Source: an uncultured Actinomycetes bacterium (GTDB taxonomy: Bacteria; Actinomycetota; Actinomycetes; Nanopelagicales; Nanopelagicaceae). From it: 49,499 nucleotides of DNA. Where the stretch lies: positions 1-49,499 of the forward strand of contig CAJBMC010000029.1 in assembly GCA_903954055.1 (NCBI GenBank). Reading direction: 5' to 3'. The position numbers were made by a program, and so were the translations under genes. The notes under the pieces are model-generated. The model saw only the letters and a list, made by a program, of their open reading frames with translations, was not told the origin of the DNA and did not search any database. Shown here in pieces: positions 38,237-47,200 of this stretch; the first letter of the stretch is position 1; the number at the start of each line of letters is the position of its first letter.

Positions 38237-38716
38237 ATGAGCGCACAACAAACGTGGTTAACTCAAGAAGCAGCAGATCGCCTTGCTGCCGAATTGGCGC
38301 ACCTTGAAGGTGAAGGCCGTAAAGAGATCACGGCAAAGATTGAAGCAGCTCGCGCAGAGGGCGACCTTAAAGAAAATGGTGGCTACCACGCGGCTCGCGA
38401 CGAGCAAGGCAAGATGGAGGCGCGCATTCGCCAGCTAAAGCAGATGCTCGAGAATGCACATATTGGAACTCCTCCGGCAAGCGCTGATGGCAAAGTTGGT
38501 GCAGGAATGGTCGTTACCGCAGTGATTGCAGGCGATGAGACAAAGTTTTTACTAGGTTCTCGTGAGATTGCATCGGGCGATATCGATGTCTATTCCGAGA
38601 AGTCGCCTTTGGGGGCGGCAGTTCTTGGCGCTGAAATTGGCTCAACAGTTTCTTACTCTGCTCCCAGCGGTAAAGAAATTAAGGTTGAGATTAAAGCAGC
38701 CGAATTCTTCGCTTAA
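38237..38716 (+). CDS. greA: Transcription elongation factor GreA
   Basis: WLTQEAADRLAAELAHLEGEGRKEITAKIEAARAEGDLKENGGYHAARDEQG. Confidence 0.96.
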   Translation: MSAQQTWLTQEAADRLAAELAHLEGEGRKEITAKIEAARAEGDLKENGGYHAARDEQGKMEARIRQLKQMLENAHIGTPPASADGKVGAGMVVTAVIAGDETKFLLGSREIASGDIDVYSEKSPLGAAVLGAEIGSTVSYSAPSGKEIKVEIKAAEFFA

Positions 38717-38728
38717 TCCCTACCTTCA

Positions 38729-39457
38729 ATGACAACTTCGCACCCAGTTTTTCCACCGTATTCGCTCGATGATGCGGCTCGCGAAGTTTCGGTTTCAGTA
38801 ATCAAATATGGAGATGACAGCGATCAACTCTTAGAGTTTTACGGTGAGAATCATCTTGGAAAAGCTACGCTCGTTTTGATCCATGGTGGATATTGGCGAA
38901 ACCTCTTTGATCGCGAACATATGCGCCCCCTTGCCGTAGCACTCGCAAAGAGTGGATACAACGTTGTACTTCCTGAATTCCGTAGAGTTGCTGGCAATCC
39001 AGAGACAACCCTCAGAGATTTAGGCTTTGCACTTTCGACTCTCAATGGTTCGCAGTTAATTCTCATTGGATACTCAAGTGGTGGACATCTTGCGCTTTTG
39101 CTTGCTGACAAGTTTCCCGAAGTGAGCACAGTTATTGGATTGGCACCGGTTACAGATCTCGTTGAGAGTCAGCGGCGCGAACTCGGTCGAGGCGCCGTTA
39201 GCGAATGGCTTGGACGAGATGCAGATCAACGTCCCGAACTTGATCCGATGGTGCGACCACCTATAAAGGCAGAGACAATCTTTATTCAAGGAGATTCGGA
39301 TGAGCGCGTTCCTCTTGATATCACCGAGAGTTACATCCGTGAGATGGCAAAGCATGGAAAAACTATTGCCCTAACGGTACTTCCAGAGACATCACACTTT
39401 CAGATGATGGAGGTGCCGAGCAGCACCTTAGATGCAATCGTGAAAGTTATTAATTAG
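38729..39457 (+). CDS. Alpha/beta hydrolase (kynurenine formamidase/esterase-like)
   Basis: IHGGYWRNLF oxyanion hole, GYSSGGHLAL nucleophile elbow, ETSHFQMM His. Confidence 0.85.
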   Translation: MTTSHPVFPPYSLDDAAREVSVSVIKYGDDSDQLLEFYGENHLGKATLVLIHGGYWRNLFDREHMRPLAVALAKSGYNVVLPEFRRVAGNPETTLRDLGFALSTLNGSQLILIGYSSGGHLALLLADKFPEVSTVIGLAPVTDLVESQRRELGRGAVSEWLGRDADQRPELDPMVRPPIKAETIFIQGDSDERVPLDITESYIREMAKHGKTIALTVLPETSHFQMMEVPSSTLDAIVKVIN

Positions 39458-40241
39458 CTGAATTACGGTACTTGCGTAAGCTCAACGGAATAAAGATCAC
39501 CATAATCACGATGATGTAGAAGAACGATGTTGTGAGTGGATGTTCGCTAGGAAATGATCCGGCGGTTGCACCAAATTGATTCTGCAGACCAAATAATTGG
39601 CGACAAGCAGCAACCATAGTTGAGACCGGATTCCACTCTGCAAAGTACTGCAGAGCTCGTGGCATTCCGGTAGTTGGTGCAAAAGCGTTAGATAAGAATG
39701 TCAAAGGGAATGTCACGATAAAGCTGACATTCTGCACAACGCGAGCATCTGAGGCTGAGAGCCCGACCAATGCTCCAACCCACGAGAGCGCATAACCGAA
39801 GAAGAGCAAGAATAAGAATCCGAGTGCAACATTTCCGGCTCCGCTACTTGGACGCCATCCCACTACATATCCGGCAATTCCCATCACCAGAAGCACAACG
39901 ATATTAAGAAGTGAGTCTCCCAATGTGCGTCCCACAACGAGCGCGGATTGCGAGATTGGCAATGATCTAAAGCGGTCAATCAGACCTTTCTTCATATCTT
40001 CAGCTAACCCAGATGCAGTTCCAGCCAAGGTAAATGCAACGGTCTGCACAAAAATTCCCGGCATCAGTAGCTGAACATATCCACCTGGTTGACCAGTATT
40101 AATGGATCCACCAAATACATAACGGAAGAGCAGGACAAACATTACCGGTTGAATAGTAGAAAAAATTAATACCTCTGGAACACGCGTCAATAATCGAAGT
40201 TGGCGCTGGGTAATGACTGCGGTGTCGCTCAATACGCTCAC
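39450..40241 (-). CDS. ABC-2 type transporter permease (DrrB-like)
   Basis: Six TM segments, QPVMFVLLFRYVFGG; coupled to the ATPase gene. Confidence 0.9.
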   Translation of the reverse strand: MSVLSDTAVITQRQLRLLTRVPEVLIFSTIQPVMFVLLFRYVFGGSINTGQPGGYVQLLMPGIFVQTVAFTLAGTASGLAEDMKKGLIDRFRSLPISQSALVVGRTLGDSLLNIVVLLVMGIAGYVVGWRPSSGAGNVALGFLFLLFFGYALSWVGALVGLSASDARVVQNVSFIVTFPLTFLSNAFAPTTGMPRALQYFAEWNPVSTMVAACRQLFGLQNQFGATAGSFPSEHPLTTSFFYIIVIMVIFIPLSLRKYRNSAN

Positions 40242-41197
40242 TTTGACTCCTCCTTGATTTCAGCGGCATGGCCGGTAAGGGATAGAAATACATCATCGAG
40301 CGATGGTCGCTTGAGGCCTACGTCGAGCGCATGAATTCCTGCGCTATCAAATGCTTTGAGAACTTCAAAGAGCGCCTGTGATCCGGTGGAGACAGGTGCT
40401 GAAATCTGTCGAAGACCTTCATCGAATGATGGCTTAATTCCACTGATTGCTTCCACAATCTCAAGCGTCTTTGCAACATGCGCTGCCTCAACGACAACCT
40501 CAAGACGTTCTCCACCAACCTGCTTCTTGAGTGTATCGGAGGTTCCGCGAGCAATTACTTTGCCGGTATCGATAACTGCAATTTCATCTGCTAATTGATC
40601 TGCCTCTTCGAGATATTGAGTTGTTAAGAGAAGTGTGACTCCACCTTTAACGAGCTCTTGAATTACGCCCCACATCTCCTGACGACCTCGTGGATCAAGT
40701 CCGGTTGTTGGTTCATCAAGAAATAAAACTTTTGGCTTCACAATTAACGATGCTGCAAGATCGAGACGACGACGCATTCCACCTGAGTAAGTCTTGATGG
40801 GGCGCTTACCTGCATCGGTTAAGCTAAATCGTTCGAGTAATTCATTTGCCCGGATAATCGCATTCTTCTTGCCCAAGTGATAGAGCTCGCCAAACATCAC
40901 AAGATTGTCATAGCCGGTAAGAATTTCATCGACCGCTGCATATTGACCAGATAGACCAATGACTTCACGAACTTTCTCAGGATTCTTTATGACATCGATG
41001 CCGGCAACAGTTGCTGCACCAGAATCTGGGCGCAAGAGAGTCGACAAAATTCGAACTACAGTTGTTTTACCTGCACCATTAGGGCCGAGTACGCCAAGGA
41101 CTGTTCCCTCTTCGACATCAAGATTGAGTCCATCGAGCGCACGTATTTTGCCTTTGTCATAGGTCTTGACGAGTTGTTCCGCGATAATTGATTTCAC
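40238..41197 (-). CDS. ABC transporter ATP-binding protein (DrrA-like)
   Basis: GPNGAGKTT, YSGGMRRRLDLA, LFLDEPTTGLDP; GTG start with TAAGTT box 6 nt upstream. Confidence 0.93.
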   Translation of the reverse strand: MKSIIAEQLVKTYDKGKIRALDGLNLDVEEGTVLGVLGPNGAGKTTVVRILSTLLRPDSGAATVAGIDVIKNPEKVREVIGLSGQYAAVDEILTGYDNLVMFGELYHLGKKNAIIRANELLERFSLTDAGKRPIKTYSGGMRRRLDLAASLIVKPKVLFLDEPTTGLDPRGRQEMWGVIQELVKGGVTLLLTTQYLEEADQLADEIAVIDTGKVIARGTSDTLKKQVGGERLEVVVEAAHVAKTLEIVEAISGIKPSFDEGLRQISAPVSTGSQALFEVLKAFDSAGIHALDVGLKRPSLDDVFLSLTGHAAEIKEESK

Positions 41198-41201
41198 GGA
41201 G

Positions 41202-41209
41202 TAAACTTA
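41202..41209. promoter_or_regulatory. Overlapping -10 boxes of drrA-like (-) and DHA2 MFS (+) genes
   Basis: TAAACTTA reads TAAACT on + and TAAGTT on -; 6 nt from GTG (-) and 9 nt from ATG (+). Confidence 0.6.
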
Positions 41210-41216
41210 CGCCCCT

Positions 41217-42818
41217 ATGAATACAAATGCATCCGCCAAAGAACACTCGCACCGCGAGATTATGATCATTCTGACGGGTTTGATGACCGGAATGCTGCTC
41301 GCAGCTCTGGATCAGACCATCGTCTCAACGGCTCTCAAGAGCATCGTCGAAGATTTCAACGGACTTGACCACTACACATGGGTCGTTACCGCTTACCTTT
41401 TGACCTCGACCGCTTCAACTCCGCTCTATGGAAAGATCTCTGACCTCTACGGTCGCCGAATCGTCTTCCAATTTGCAATCGTCACATTCTTGCTCGGCTC
41501 ATTCCTCGCAGGCGCCTCACAGAACATGACCCAACTCATCGCAACTCGTGCGATTCAGGGTCTCGGCGCTGGTGGACTCATGGCGCTCACATTCGTCATC
41601 ATCGGAGATATCGTCCCGCCGCGCGAACGCGGTCGCTACCAGGGTTACTTCGGTGCCGTCTGGGGTCTCTCATCTGTTGCAGGACCACTTCTTGGTGGAT
41701 TCTTCTCAGATCACAAGCACATCCTCGGAGTCACAGGTTGGCGTTGGATTTTCTACATCAATCTCCCATTTGGAATCGCAGCACTCGCAATCACATCTGC
41801 AGTACTTCACATTCCTAAGATCAAGCGCGAACACAGCATTGATTACCTCGGTGCGCTCTTGCTCGTCTCTGCAGTGACAACGACTCTGCTCTCAGTCTCT
41901 GTCTACGGACCGCAGAATGGCTGGACAGATTCACACACAATTATCTATCTTGTAATTGGACTCTTGCTTGCTGCAATCTTTATCTATTGGGAAGGTAAAG
42001 CTACCGAACCGATCCTTCCACTTCATCTCTTTAAGAATCACACCTTCTCGCTTACATCGATTTTAGGTTTGATTATCGGAGCTGGCATGTTCGGCGCAAT
42101 TGTTATGTTGCCTCTCTATATGCAGGTTGTGAAGGGATATTCGGCGACTTCTGCTGGACTTAAATTAATCCCATTGATGCTGGGAATTGTTTCAACGTCA
42201 ATCGTAAGTGGAAAGCTCATTACAAAGCATGGCCACTACAAGCGTTATCCAATTATGGGTACTGCACTTATGACTGTAGGAATTCTTGCGATGTACTCAT
42301 TGCAGATCGATACTCCTTATTGGAAGCTCTCAATCTTCGCCATCATGGTGGGCGCAGGACTTGGTCTCTCAATGCAGACAATCGTTATTGCGCTTCAGAA
42401 CTCAGTTGAATTCAAGGATATGGGCGTTGCAACAAGTGCAAACACATTCTTCCGTTCACTTGGTTCGGTATTTGGAACCGCCCTCTTCGGTGCGATTTTG
42501 ACTAATCGCCTTGCGCACTACATGGCAGGTAACTTCCAAGCGCTTGCAATGACAAAGCCATCAGCTCTTGCTGGCGTAGATGCTGCAAAGATCAAGGAGA
42601 TTCAGAGCAATACCGGTGTCATCAAGACGCTGCCTACTGATGTCCAGAATGCCGTACTTGATGCATTCGTACATTCATTCCACATCGTCTTCCTGACAGC
42701 TGCACCAGTAGTTGCAGTGGGATTCATTGTGGCGCTCTTCCTCCGCGAAACTCCACTTCGTACCAATGCAGATTATGCAGCGGCACGAAATGAATCTGCG
42801 GGCGAGGCGCTCGGCTAA
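41217..42818 (+). CDS. MFS drug transporter, DHA2 (14-TM) family
   Basis: [48 protein letters not shown]. Confidence 0.94.
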   Translation: MNTNASAKEHSHREIMIILTGLMTGMLLAALDQTIVSTALKSIVEDFNGLDHYTWVVTAYLLTSTASTPLYGKISDLYGRRIVFQFAIVTFLLGSFLAGASQNMTQLIATRAIQGLGAGGLMALTFVIIGDIVPPRERGRYQGYFGAVWGLSSVAGPLLGGFFSDHKHILGVTGWRWIFYINLPFGIAALAITSAVLHIPKIKREHSIDYLGALLLVSAVTTTLLSVSVYGPQNGWTDSHTIIYLVIGLLLAAIFIYWEGKATEPILPLHLFKNHTFSLTSILGLIIGAGMFGAIVMLPLYMQVVKGYSATSAGLKLIPLMLGIVSTSIVSGKLITKHGHYKRYPIMGTALMTVGILAMYSLQIDTPYWKLSIFAIMVGAGLGLSMQTIVIALQNSVEFKDMGVATSANTFFRSLGSVFGTALFGAILTNRLAHYMAGNFQALAMTKPSALAGVDAAKIKEIQSNTGVIKTLPTDVQNAVLDAFVHSFHIVFLTAAPVVAVGFIVALFLRETPLRTNADYAAARNESAGEALG

Positions 42819-44023
42819 TCTTCACAAGAATCAAAGACTGGAACCCCCTTCGCGAATTTCCTCGTGAAGTCGGGGTTCTTGTCTTTGCCTCGTTCTTTGT
42901 TGCAGTTGGATTTGGAATCATCGCACCAACGCTTCCGCTCTTCGCACGCTCTTTTGGTGTTAATAATGCGCAGGTCGGATCAATCATCTCTGCCTTCGCC
43001 TTTGCACGTTTCGCATCAGGGCTCATCTCTGGAAAGCTCGTAGATAAATTTGGTGAGCGACTCGTCTATACAGTTGGCATTGGTTTCGTCGCAGTATCTT
43101 CAGCTGCAGCAGCAATGGCCCAGTCTTATTCACAACTACTGCTCTTTCGTGCCGCAGGTGGACTTGGCTCATCTATGTTCTCAGTTGCCGCGGGTTCTTT
43201 GCTACTTCGCGTGACTAGTGATCAACAACGTGGCCGAGCTCAATCGCTCTATAACGGTTCATTTCTTATTGGAATGGTGGGCGGACCGGTAGTTGGCGGT
43301 GCCCTCTCTGCATTCTCTCTACGCGCTCCGCTAGCTATCTATGCAGCGCTCCTTACTATCTCCAGTATCTCTGCTGGTTTGTTATTGCGCGGATCTCAAC
43401 TTGCAGCAAAGCCTGAAGGGAAGAGCGAGAAGACTTCACTGAAAGAGGCATTCGCACTAAGGCCATATCGCATCGCGCTAGCAATCTCATTTAGCACTGG
43501 TTTTATTCTCTTCGGAATGGGCCGCTCAATCGTTCCACTCTTTATGGTTGAAGATATGCATGTATCAACTACCTATATGGGTGTTGGCTTCACGATGGCA
43601 TCAATTGCTAACGGTTTACTCCTACTTCGCGCTGGTCGACTTTCGGATGAGAGAGGTCGTCGATTCGTGGCAGTAGTTGGATCTTCGGCGTTATTTATCT
43701 CAACCGCACTTCTTCTCTTTACCGTGCAAGCTTGGATCTTCTTCCCTGCAATGATTTTCTCTGGAATTGCAGGTGCCTACCTATCGACAGTCCCAGGAAG
43801 TCTCGTGGGTGATGTCTTAAAGGGTAAGGGTGGCCAAGTTATTGCGGTGATGCAGATGTCTGGCGACTTTGCGGCGATGATTGCTCCGGTCTTACTGGGC
43901 GCAATCTCTGATGCCGGTGGATTTAGACCTGCATTTATCCTTGCTACTTTGTTAATGGCTGCAATCGTCCTTGTGACAACACGAATTCCGGAGACTCGGA
44001 ATTCCGTACATCTAACACGGTGA
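42818..44023 (+). CDS. MFS transporter with non-canonical or unresolved start codon
   Basis: Frame is open and MFS-like well upstream of the ORF-track Met 43115: IKDWNPLREFPREVGVLVFASFFVAVGFGIIAPTLPLFARSFG...SGKLVDKFGERLVY (motif A). No ATG/GTG/TTG in frame between the TGA at 42791 and 43115; ATC at 42818 in TAATC is one candidate. Confidence 0.75.
   Translation: MFTRIKDWNPLREFPREVGVLVFASFFVAVGFGIIAPTLPLFARSFGVNNAQVGSIISAFAFARFASGLISGKLVDKFGERLVYTVGIGFVAVSSAAAAMAQSYSQLLLFRAAGGLGSSMFSVAAGSLLLRVTSDQQRGRAQSLYNGSFLIGMVGGPVVGGALSAFSLRAPLAIYAALLTISSISAGLLLRGSQLAAKPEGKSEKTSLKEAFALRPYRIALAISFSTGFILFGMGRSIVPLFMVEDMHVSTTYMGVGFTMASIANGLLLLRAGRLSDERGRRFVAVVGSSALFISTALLLFTVQAWIFFPAMIFSGIAGAYLSTVPGSLVGDVLKGKGGQVIAVMQMSGDFAAMIAPVLLGAISDAGGFRPAFILATLLMAAIVLVTTRIPETRNSVHLTR
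42841..42887 (+). terminator. Terminator-like hairpin overlapping MFS 5' coding region
   Basis: GAACCCC-CTTCGCG-aatttcct-CGTGAAG-tc-GGGGTTC then TTGTCTTT; 14 bp with one wobble and a 2-nt bulge. Confidence 0.6.
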
Positions 44024-44037
44024 CTTAGAATCGTCGC

Positions 44038-45537
44038 ATGCGTTCCAGGGGTAGATGGGTATCAGTCTTAACTCTGACTGCACTTTTTACCGCCCTCTTT
44101 ACTCCAATTTCCTATGCACTTACAGTTTCTGCATCTGGAGATAGCAATGGTGTCTGCACTCAAACCGTCTCAATTACTTCTGGAATTACAGTTACAAAAG
44201 ATGGAACTGAATGTGTAGTGCAGTTCACGACAAGTTCGACAATTACTTGGACCCCACAAAGCACTATCTCGGTGCGATATCTCGTTGTTGGCGGTGGTGG
44301 TAGCGGTACCCGTGGATATTGCGGGGTGTATTGGGGCCAAGGGGGCGGAGGAGGTGAAGTTCTTACGGGAACCGGCCGCTCTTTCACCGCAAATGTTGGT
44401 GTAACTGTGACCGTTGCAACGGCAACAGGTCGAGCAGGCGATTGCAGCCCTGGCGGTGGAGTCGATGGTAACTCTTCGACTCTTGGATCACTTACAGCGC
44501 GCGGTGGTAAAGCTTCTCTCAACGCAACTGCTGGAAATGCTGGAGCTTATGGCGGTGTAAGTGGAAACGGTAATGCTGGAGGTCAAGGTACAGCGAACGG
44601 TGCTAATGGTTGTTCAGTAGGTGCATGTCAAGCGGGTGGTGGTGGCGGTGCAGGTGCAGCGGGTTCGGGAAAGAACGGCGGCGCAGGAATTAATTCTGAC
44701 ATCGTCACTTTCGGTACAAATGTTATGTATGGAAGCGGTGGCGCAGGATGGGCTGGCTCTGGAGATGTGGGCAGCGCATATTCAGGAGGAGCAACACCAG
44801 GCTCTGGGTGCGATGCTCCAGTAAATCGTGGCGGCGGAGGAGCAGACTGCAATGGAAGTGCAGCAACAGGAGGTTCGGGAGGATCCGGATACATCGTTAT
44901 CCGATACACCTACGATAACCCACCGGTTATAGGTGCATTCTCTAGCGCAGCATCTGCTTCTTATTCGGTTAACGAAAATACAACGGGTCTGTATTCACTC
45001 AATGCAACAGATGCCGATGCTGGAGCGACTCTCACATATTCATTAACCGGCACAGACGCGTCTGCCTTCAGCATTAGTGCTACTGGAACACTATCTTTTT
45101 CACCAGCACCAGATTTTGAAGCGCCCACGGATTCTGATCAAAATAACGTTTATATTGTCATCACTTGGGTTTCAGATGGAATGATGAGTGATTCTCAAAC
45201 TGTAACCATCACCGTCTTAGATGTTGCAGAAGCTGGAACTATTACCCTCCCTACAATTATTGGAACGCCAACCAAGGGTACGAACCTGACGGCGACCGTT
45301 AATGTCAATGTTGCAGGAAAAGTGAGATTTCTAATTGATGGAAAACGAGTTGTCTCATGTATTTCAAAACCTACGAGTGGAAGCTACCCAAGCTACACCT
45401 CTAGCTGTACTTGGAAGCCAGCGAGATTGGGTCGTCAGTACCTCACGGCAACTCTGACGCCGAGTAATTCAAACTTCAGCACTGTTACTTCAGCCCCCCA
45501 AATGATTTGGGTCGTAAAGCGAGCAACTATTCGTTAA
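44038..45537 (+). CDS. Secreted Gly-rich (PGRS-like) protein with cadherin-like and Ig-like C-terminal modules
   Basis: Signal peptide; Gly-rich segment ending GGSGGSGYIVIRYT; SYSVNENTTGLYSLNATDADAGATLTYSLTGTDASAFSI cadherin-like repeat; C-terminal Ig-like module. Confidence 0.8.
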   Translation: MRSRGRWVSVLTLTALFTALFTPISYALTVSASGDSNGVCTQTVSITSGITVTKDGTECVVQFTTSSTITWTPQSTISVRYLVVGGGGSGTRGYCGVYWGQGGGGGEVLTGTGRSFTANVGVTVTVATATGRAGDCSPGGGVDGNSSTLGSLTARGGKASLNATAGNAGAYGGVSGNGNAGGQGTANGANGCSVGACQAGGGGGAGAAGSGKNGGAGINSDIVTFGTNVMYGSGGAGWAGSGDVGSAYSGGATPGSGCDAPVNRGGGGADCNGSAATGGSGGSGYIVIRYTYDNPPVIGAFSSAASASYSVNENTTGLYSLNATDADAGATLTYSLTGTDASAFSISATGTLSFSPAPDFEAPTDSDQNNVYIVITWVSDGMMSDSQTVTITVLDVAEAGTITLPTIIGTPTKGTNLTATVNVNVAGKVRFLIDGKRVVSCISKPTSGSYPSYTSSCTWKPARLGRQYLTATLTPSNSNFSTVTSAPQMIWVVKRATIR

Positions 45538-46910
45538 AGGCCTTTAAGAGCGCTGACTACCTTTGTCAGTGAGGCCTTTGCATCACCAAAGAGAAGTGTC
45601 GTCTTTGGATCATAGAGAAGTTCATTCTCAATTCCCGCAAACCCCGGACGCATAGATCTCTTGAGGAAGATGATATTTGCTGCATCAGAAACTTTAAGAA
45701 TTGGCATTCCGTAGATTGGGCAACCTGGTGTGTTCTCTGCCGCAGGATTTACGACATCGTTTGCACCAATAACAATTGCCACATCGGTCTGACCAAAAGT
45801 TGGATTGACATCATCCATTTCTGCTAACTGCTCGTAAGGAACATTTGCCTCTGCAAGAAGTACGTTCATATGTCCTGGCATACGACCTGCGACGGGATGG
45901 ATTCCGTAGGCAACATCGATTCCCTTAGAGATTAAGAGATCCGCCATTTCACGAACTGTGTGCTGAGCTTGCGCAACAGCGAGACCAAAGCCTGGAACGA
46001 TGACGACTCGACGCGCATAGTTAAGCAAGATTGCAACATCTTCAGGTGAACCAGATTTAACCGGACGTTCTTCGCCGGCGGCGGCTTGTGCCTGAGGCTT
46101 TGCAGTGAAGGCGCCGAAGAGCGTGCCAAATAGAGAACGACCCATCGCCTCTGCCATCAAGCGGGTCAAGATTGTTCCGGAAGCACCGACGAGCGTTCCC
46201 GCAATGATCAAGAGTGTTGAGTCGAGTACATATCCGCTCGCCGCAACAGTAAGACCTGTAAATGCATTGAGCAGAGAGATAACAATTGGAACATCTGCAC
46301 CACCGACTGGAAGTACGAAGAGCACACCAAATAGAAGTGAGAGCGCAGCCAAGATCAGGAGTGGATTAGTACCAAGCGCATTAACTACCCAGACCGAAAC
46401 AGCTAATACTGCGGCTAAATTAGCAGCGATAACGAAGCGTCCGCCAGGAAAGACAACGGGACGAGTAGTCATCAGCTCTTGCAACTTTAAGAATGTGATG
46501 ATGGAACCACTAAATGAAACACAGCCAACTACAACTGTGAAGACGGTAAAAATAACCTCGGCTGTAGTCGCAGTGCTTCCGAGCTTAAGATATTCAACGA
46601 TGGCAACAAGTGCTGCTGCTCCACCACCAACACCGTTAAAGAGCGCAACGAGTTGCGGCATATTTGTCATCTGTACCTTACGAGCGGCAGGAACACCGAC
46701 CGCTAAACCAAATGCAAGTGCGCCAAAGATCCACCCTAGGTTGTGATGCTCCTTAAGATGGAAGAAGACCATGATGATTGCAACAGTTGCACCTGCTGCA
46801 CCCATAAGGTTTCCGCGACGAGCAGTCTTTGGATGTGAAAGACCTTTGAGCGCCAAGATAAAGAGAACGCCAGCGCCTAGACCGATGAGGTCGTAAACGA
46901 AGTTACTCAC
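45534..46910 (-). CDS. pntB: NAD(P) transhydrogenase subunit beta
   Basis: VVIVPGFGLAVAQAQHTVREMADLL, HPVAGRMPGHMNVLLAEANVPY, IVIGANDVVNPAA. Confidence 0.97.
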   Translation of the reverse strand: MSNFVYDLIGLGAGVLFILALKGLSHPKTARRGNLMGAAGATVAIIMVFFHLKEHHNLGWIFGALAFGLAVGVPAARKVQMTNMPQLVALFNGVGGGAAALVAIVEYLKLGSTATTAEVIFTVFTVVVGCVSFSGSIITFLKLQELMTTRPVVFPGGRFVIAANLAAVLAVSVWVVNALGTNPLLILAALSLLFGVLFVLPVGGADVPIVISLLNAFTGLTVAASGYVLDSTLLIIAGTLVGASGTILTRLMAEAMGRSLFGTLFGAFTAKPQAQAAAGEERPVKSGSPEDVAILLNYARRVVIVPGFGLAVAQAQHTVREMADLLISKGIDVAYGIHPVAGRMPGHMNVLLAEANVPYEQLAEMDDVNPTFGQTDVAIVIGANDVVNPAAENTPGCPIYGMPILKVSDAANIIFLKRSMRPGFAGIENELLYDPKTTLLFGDAKASLTKVVSALKGL

Positions 46911-47200
46911 TTTTGCTCACCGCCCTTCTTGGGCTTAAACATTTCGAGCATGCGGTCCGTCACTACAAAACCACCGACGACATTTATCGTTGCAAGAACT
47001 ATTGCGGCTACCGCGAGTCCAAGTTCGAGATTACTGGTCGCCTCGTCTGCAACGATGATTGCACCGACCAAGATGACGCCGTGAATTGCATTTGCACCCG
47101 ACATCAAAGGAGTGTGAAGAGTTGATGAAACCTTCGAGACCACTTCAAATCCCACAAATACTGCAAGGACGAAGATTGAAATAACTGCGATTGGTTGCAT
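46907..47200 (-). CDS. pntAb: NAD(P) transhydrogenase subunit alpha, membrane part
   Basis: VSSTLHTPLMSGANAIHGVI, three TM segments; between pntAa and pntB. Confidence 0.95.
   Translation of the reverse strand: MQPIAVISIFVLAVFVGFEVVSKVSSTLHTPLMSGANAIHGVILVGAIIVADEATSNLELGLAVAAIVLATINVVGGFVVTDRMLEMFKPKKGGEQK

Noticed and set aside
39450-44023. Possible mobile resistance island (two exporter systems and an ABC exporter)
   Set aside because: No transposase, integrase, flanking repeats, tRNA target or visible compositional break; looks like ordinary chromosomal genes.
44160-44909. Antisense proline-rich ORFs (120 aa and 93 aa) opposite the Gly-rich domain
   Set aside because: They are the mirror image of GGN glycine codons (CCN proline) on the other strand; no RBS or independent support.
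46105-46746. 213-aa + strand ORF opposite pntB
   Set aside because: Low-complexity S/T/P/A-rich translation, fully antisense to a confidently identified gene.
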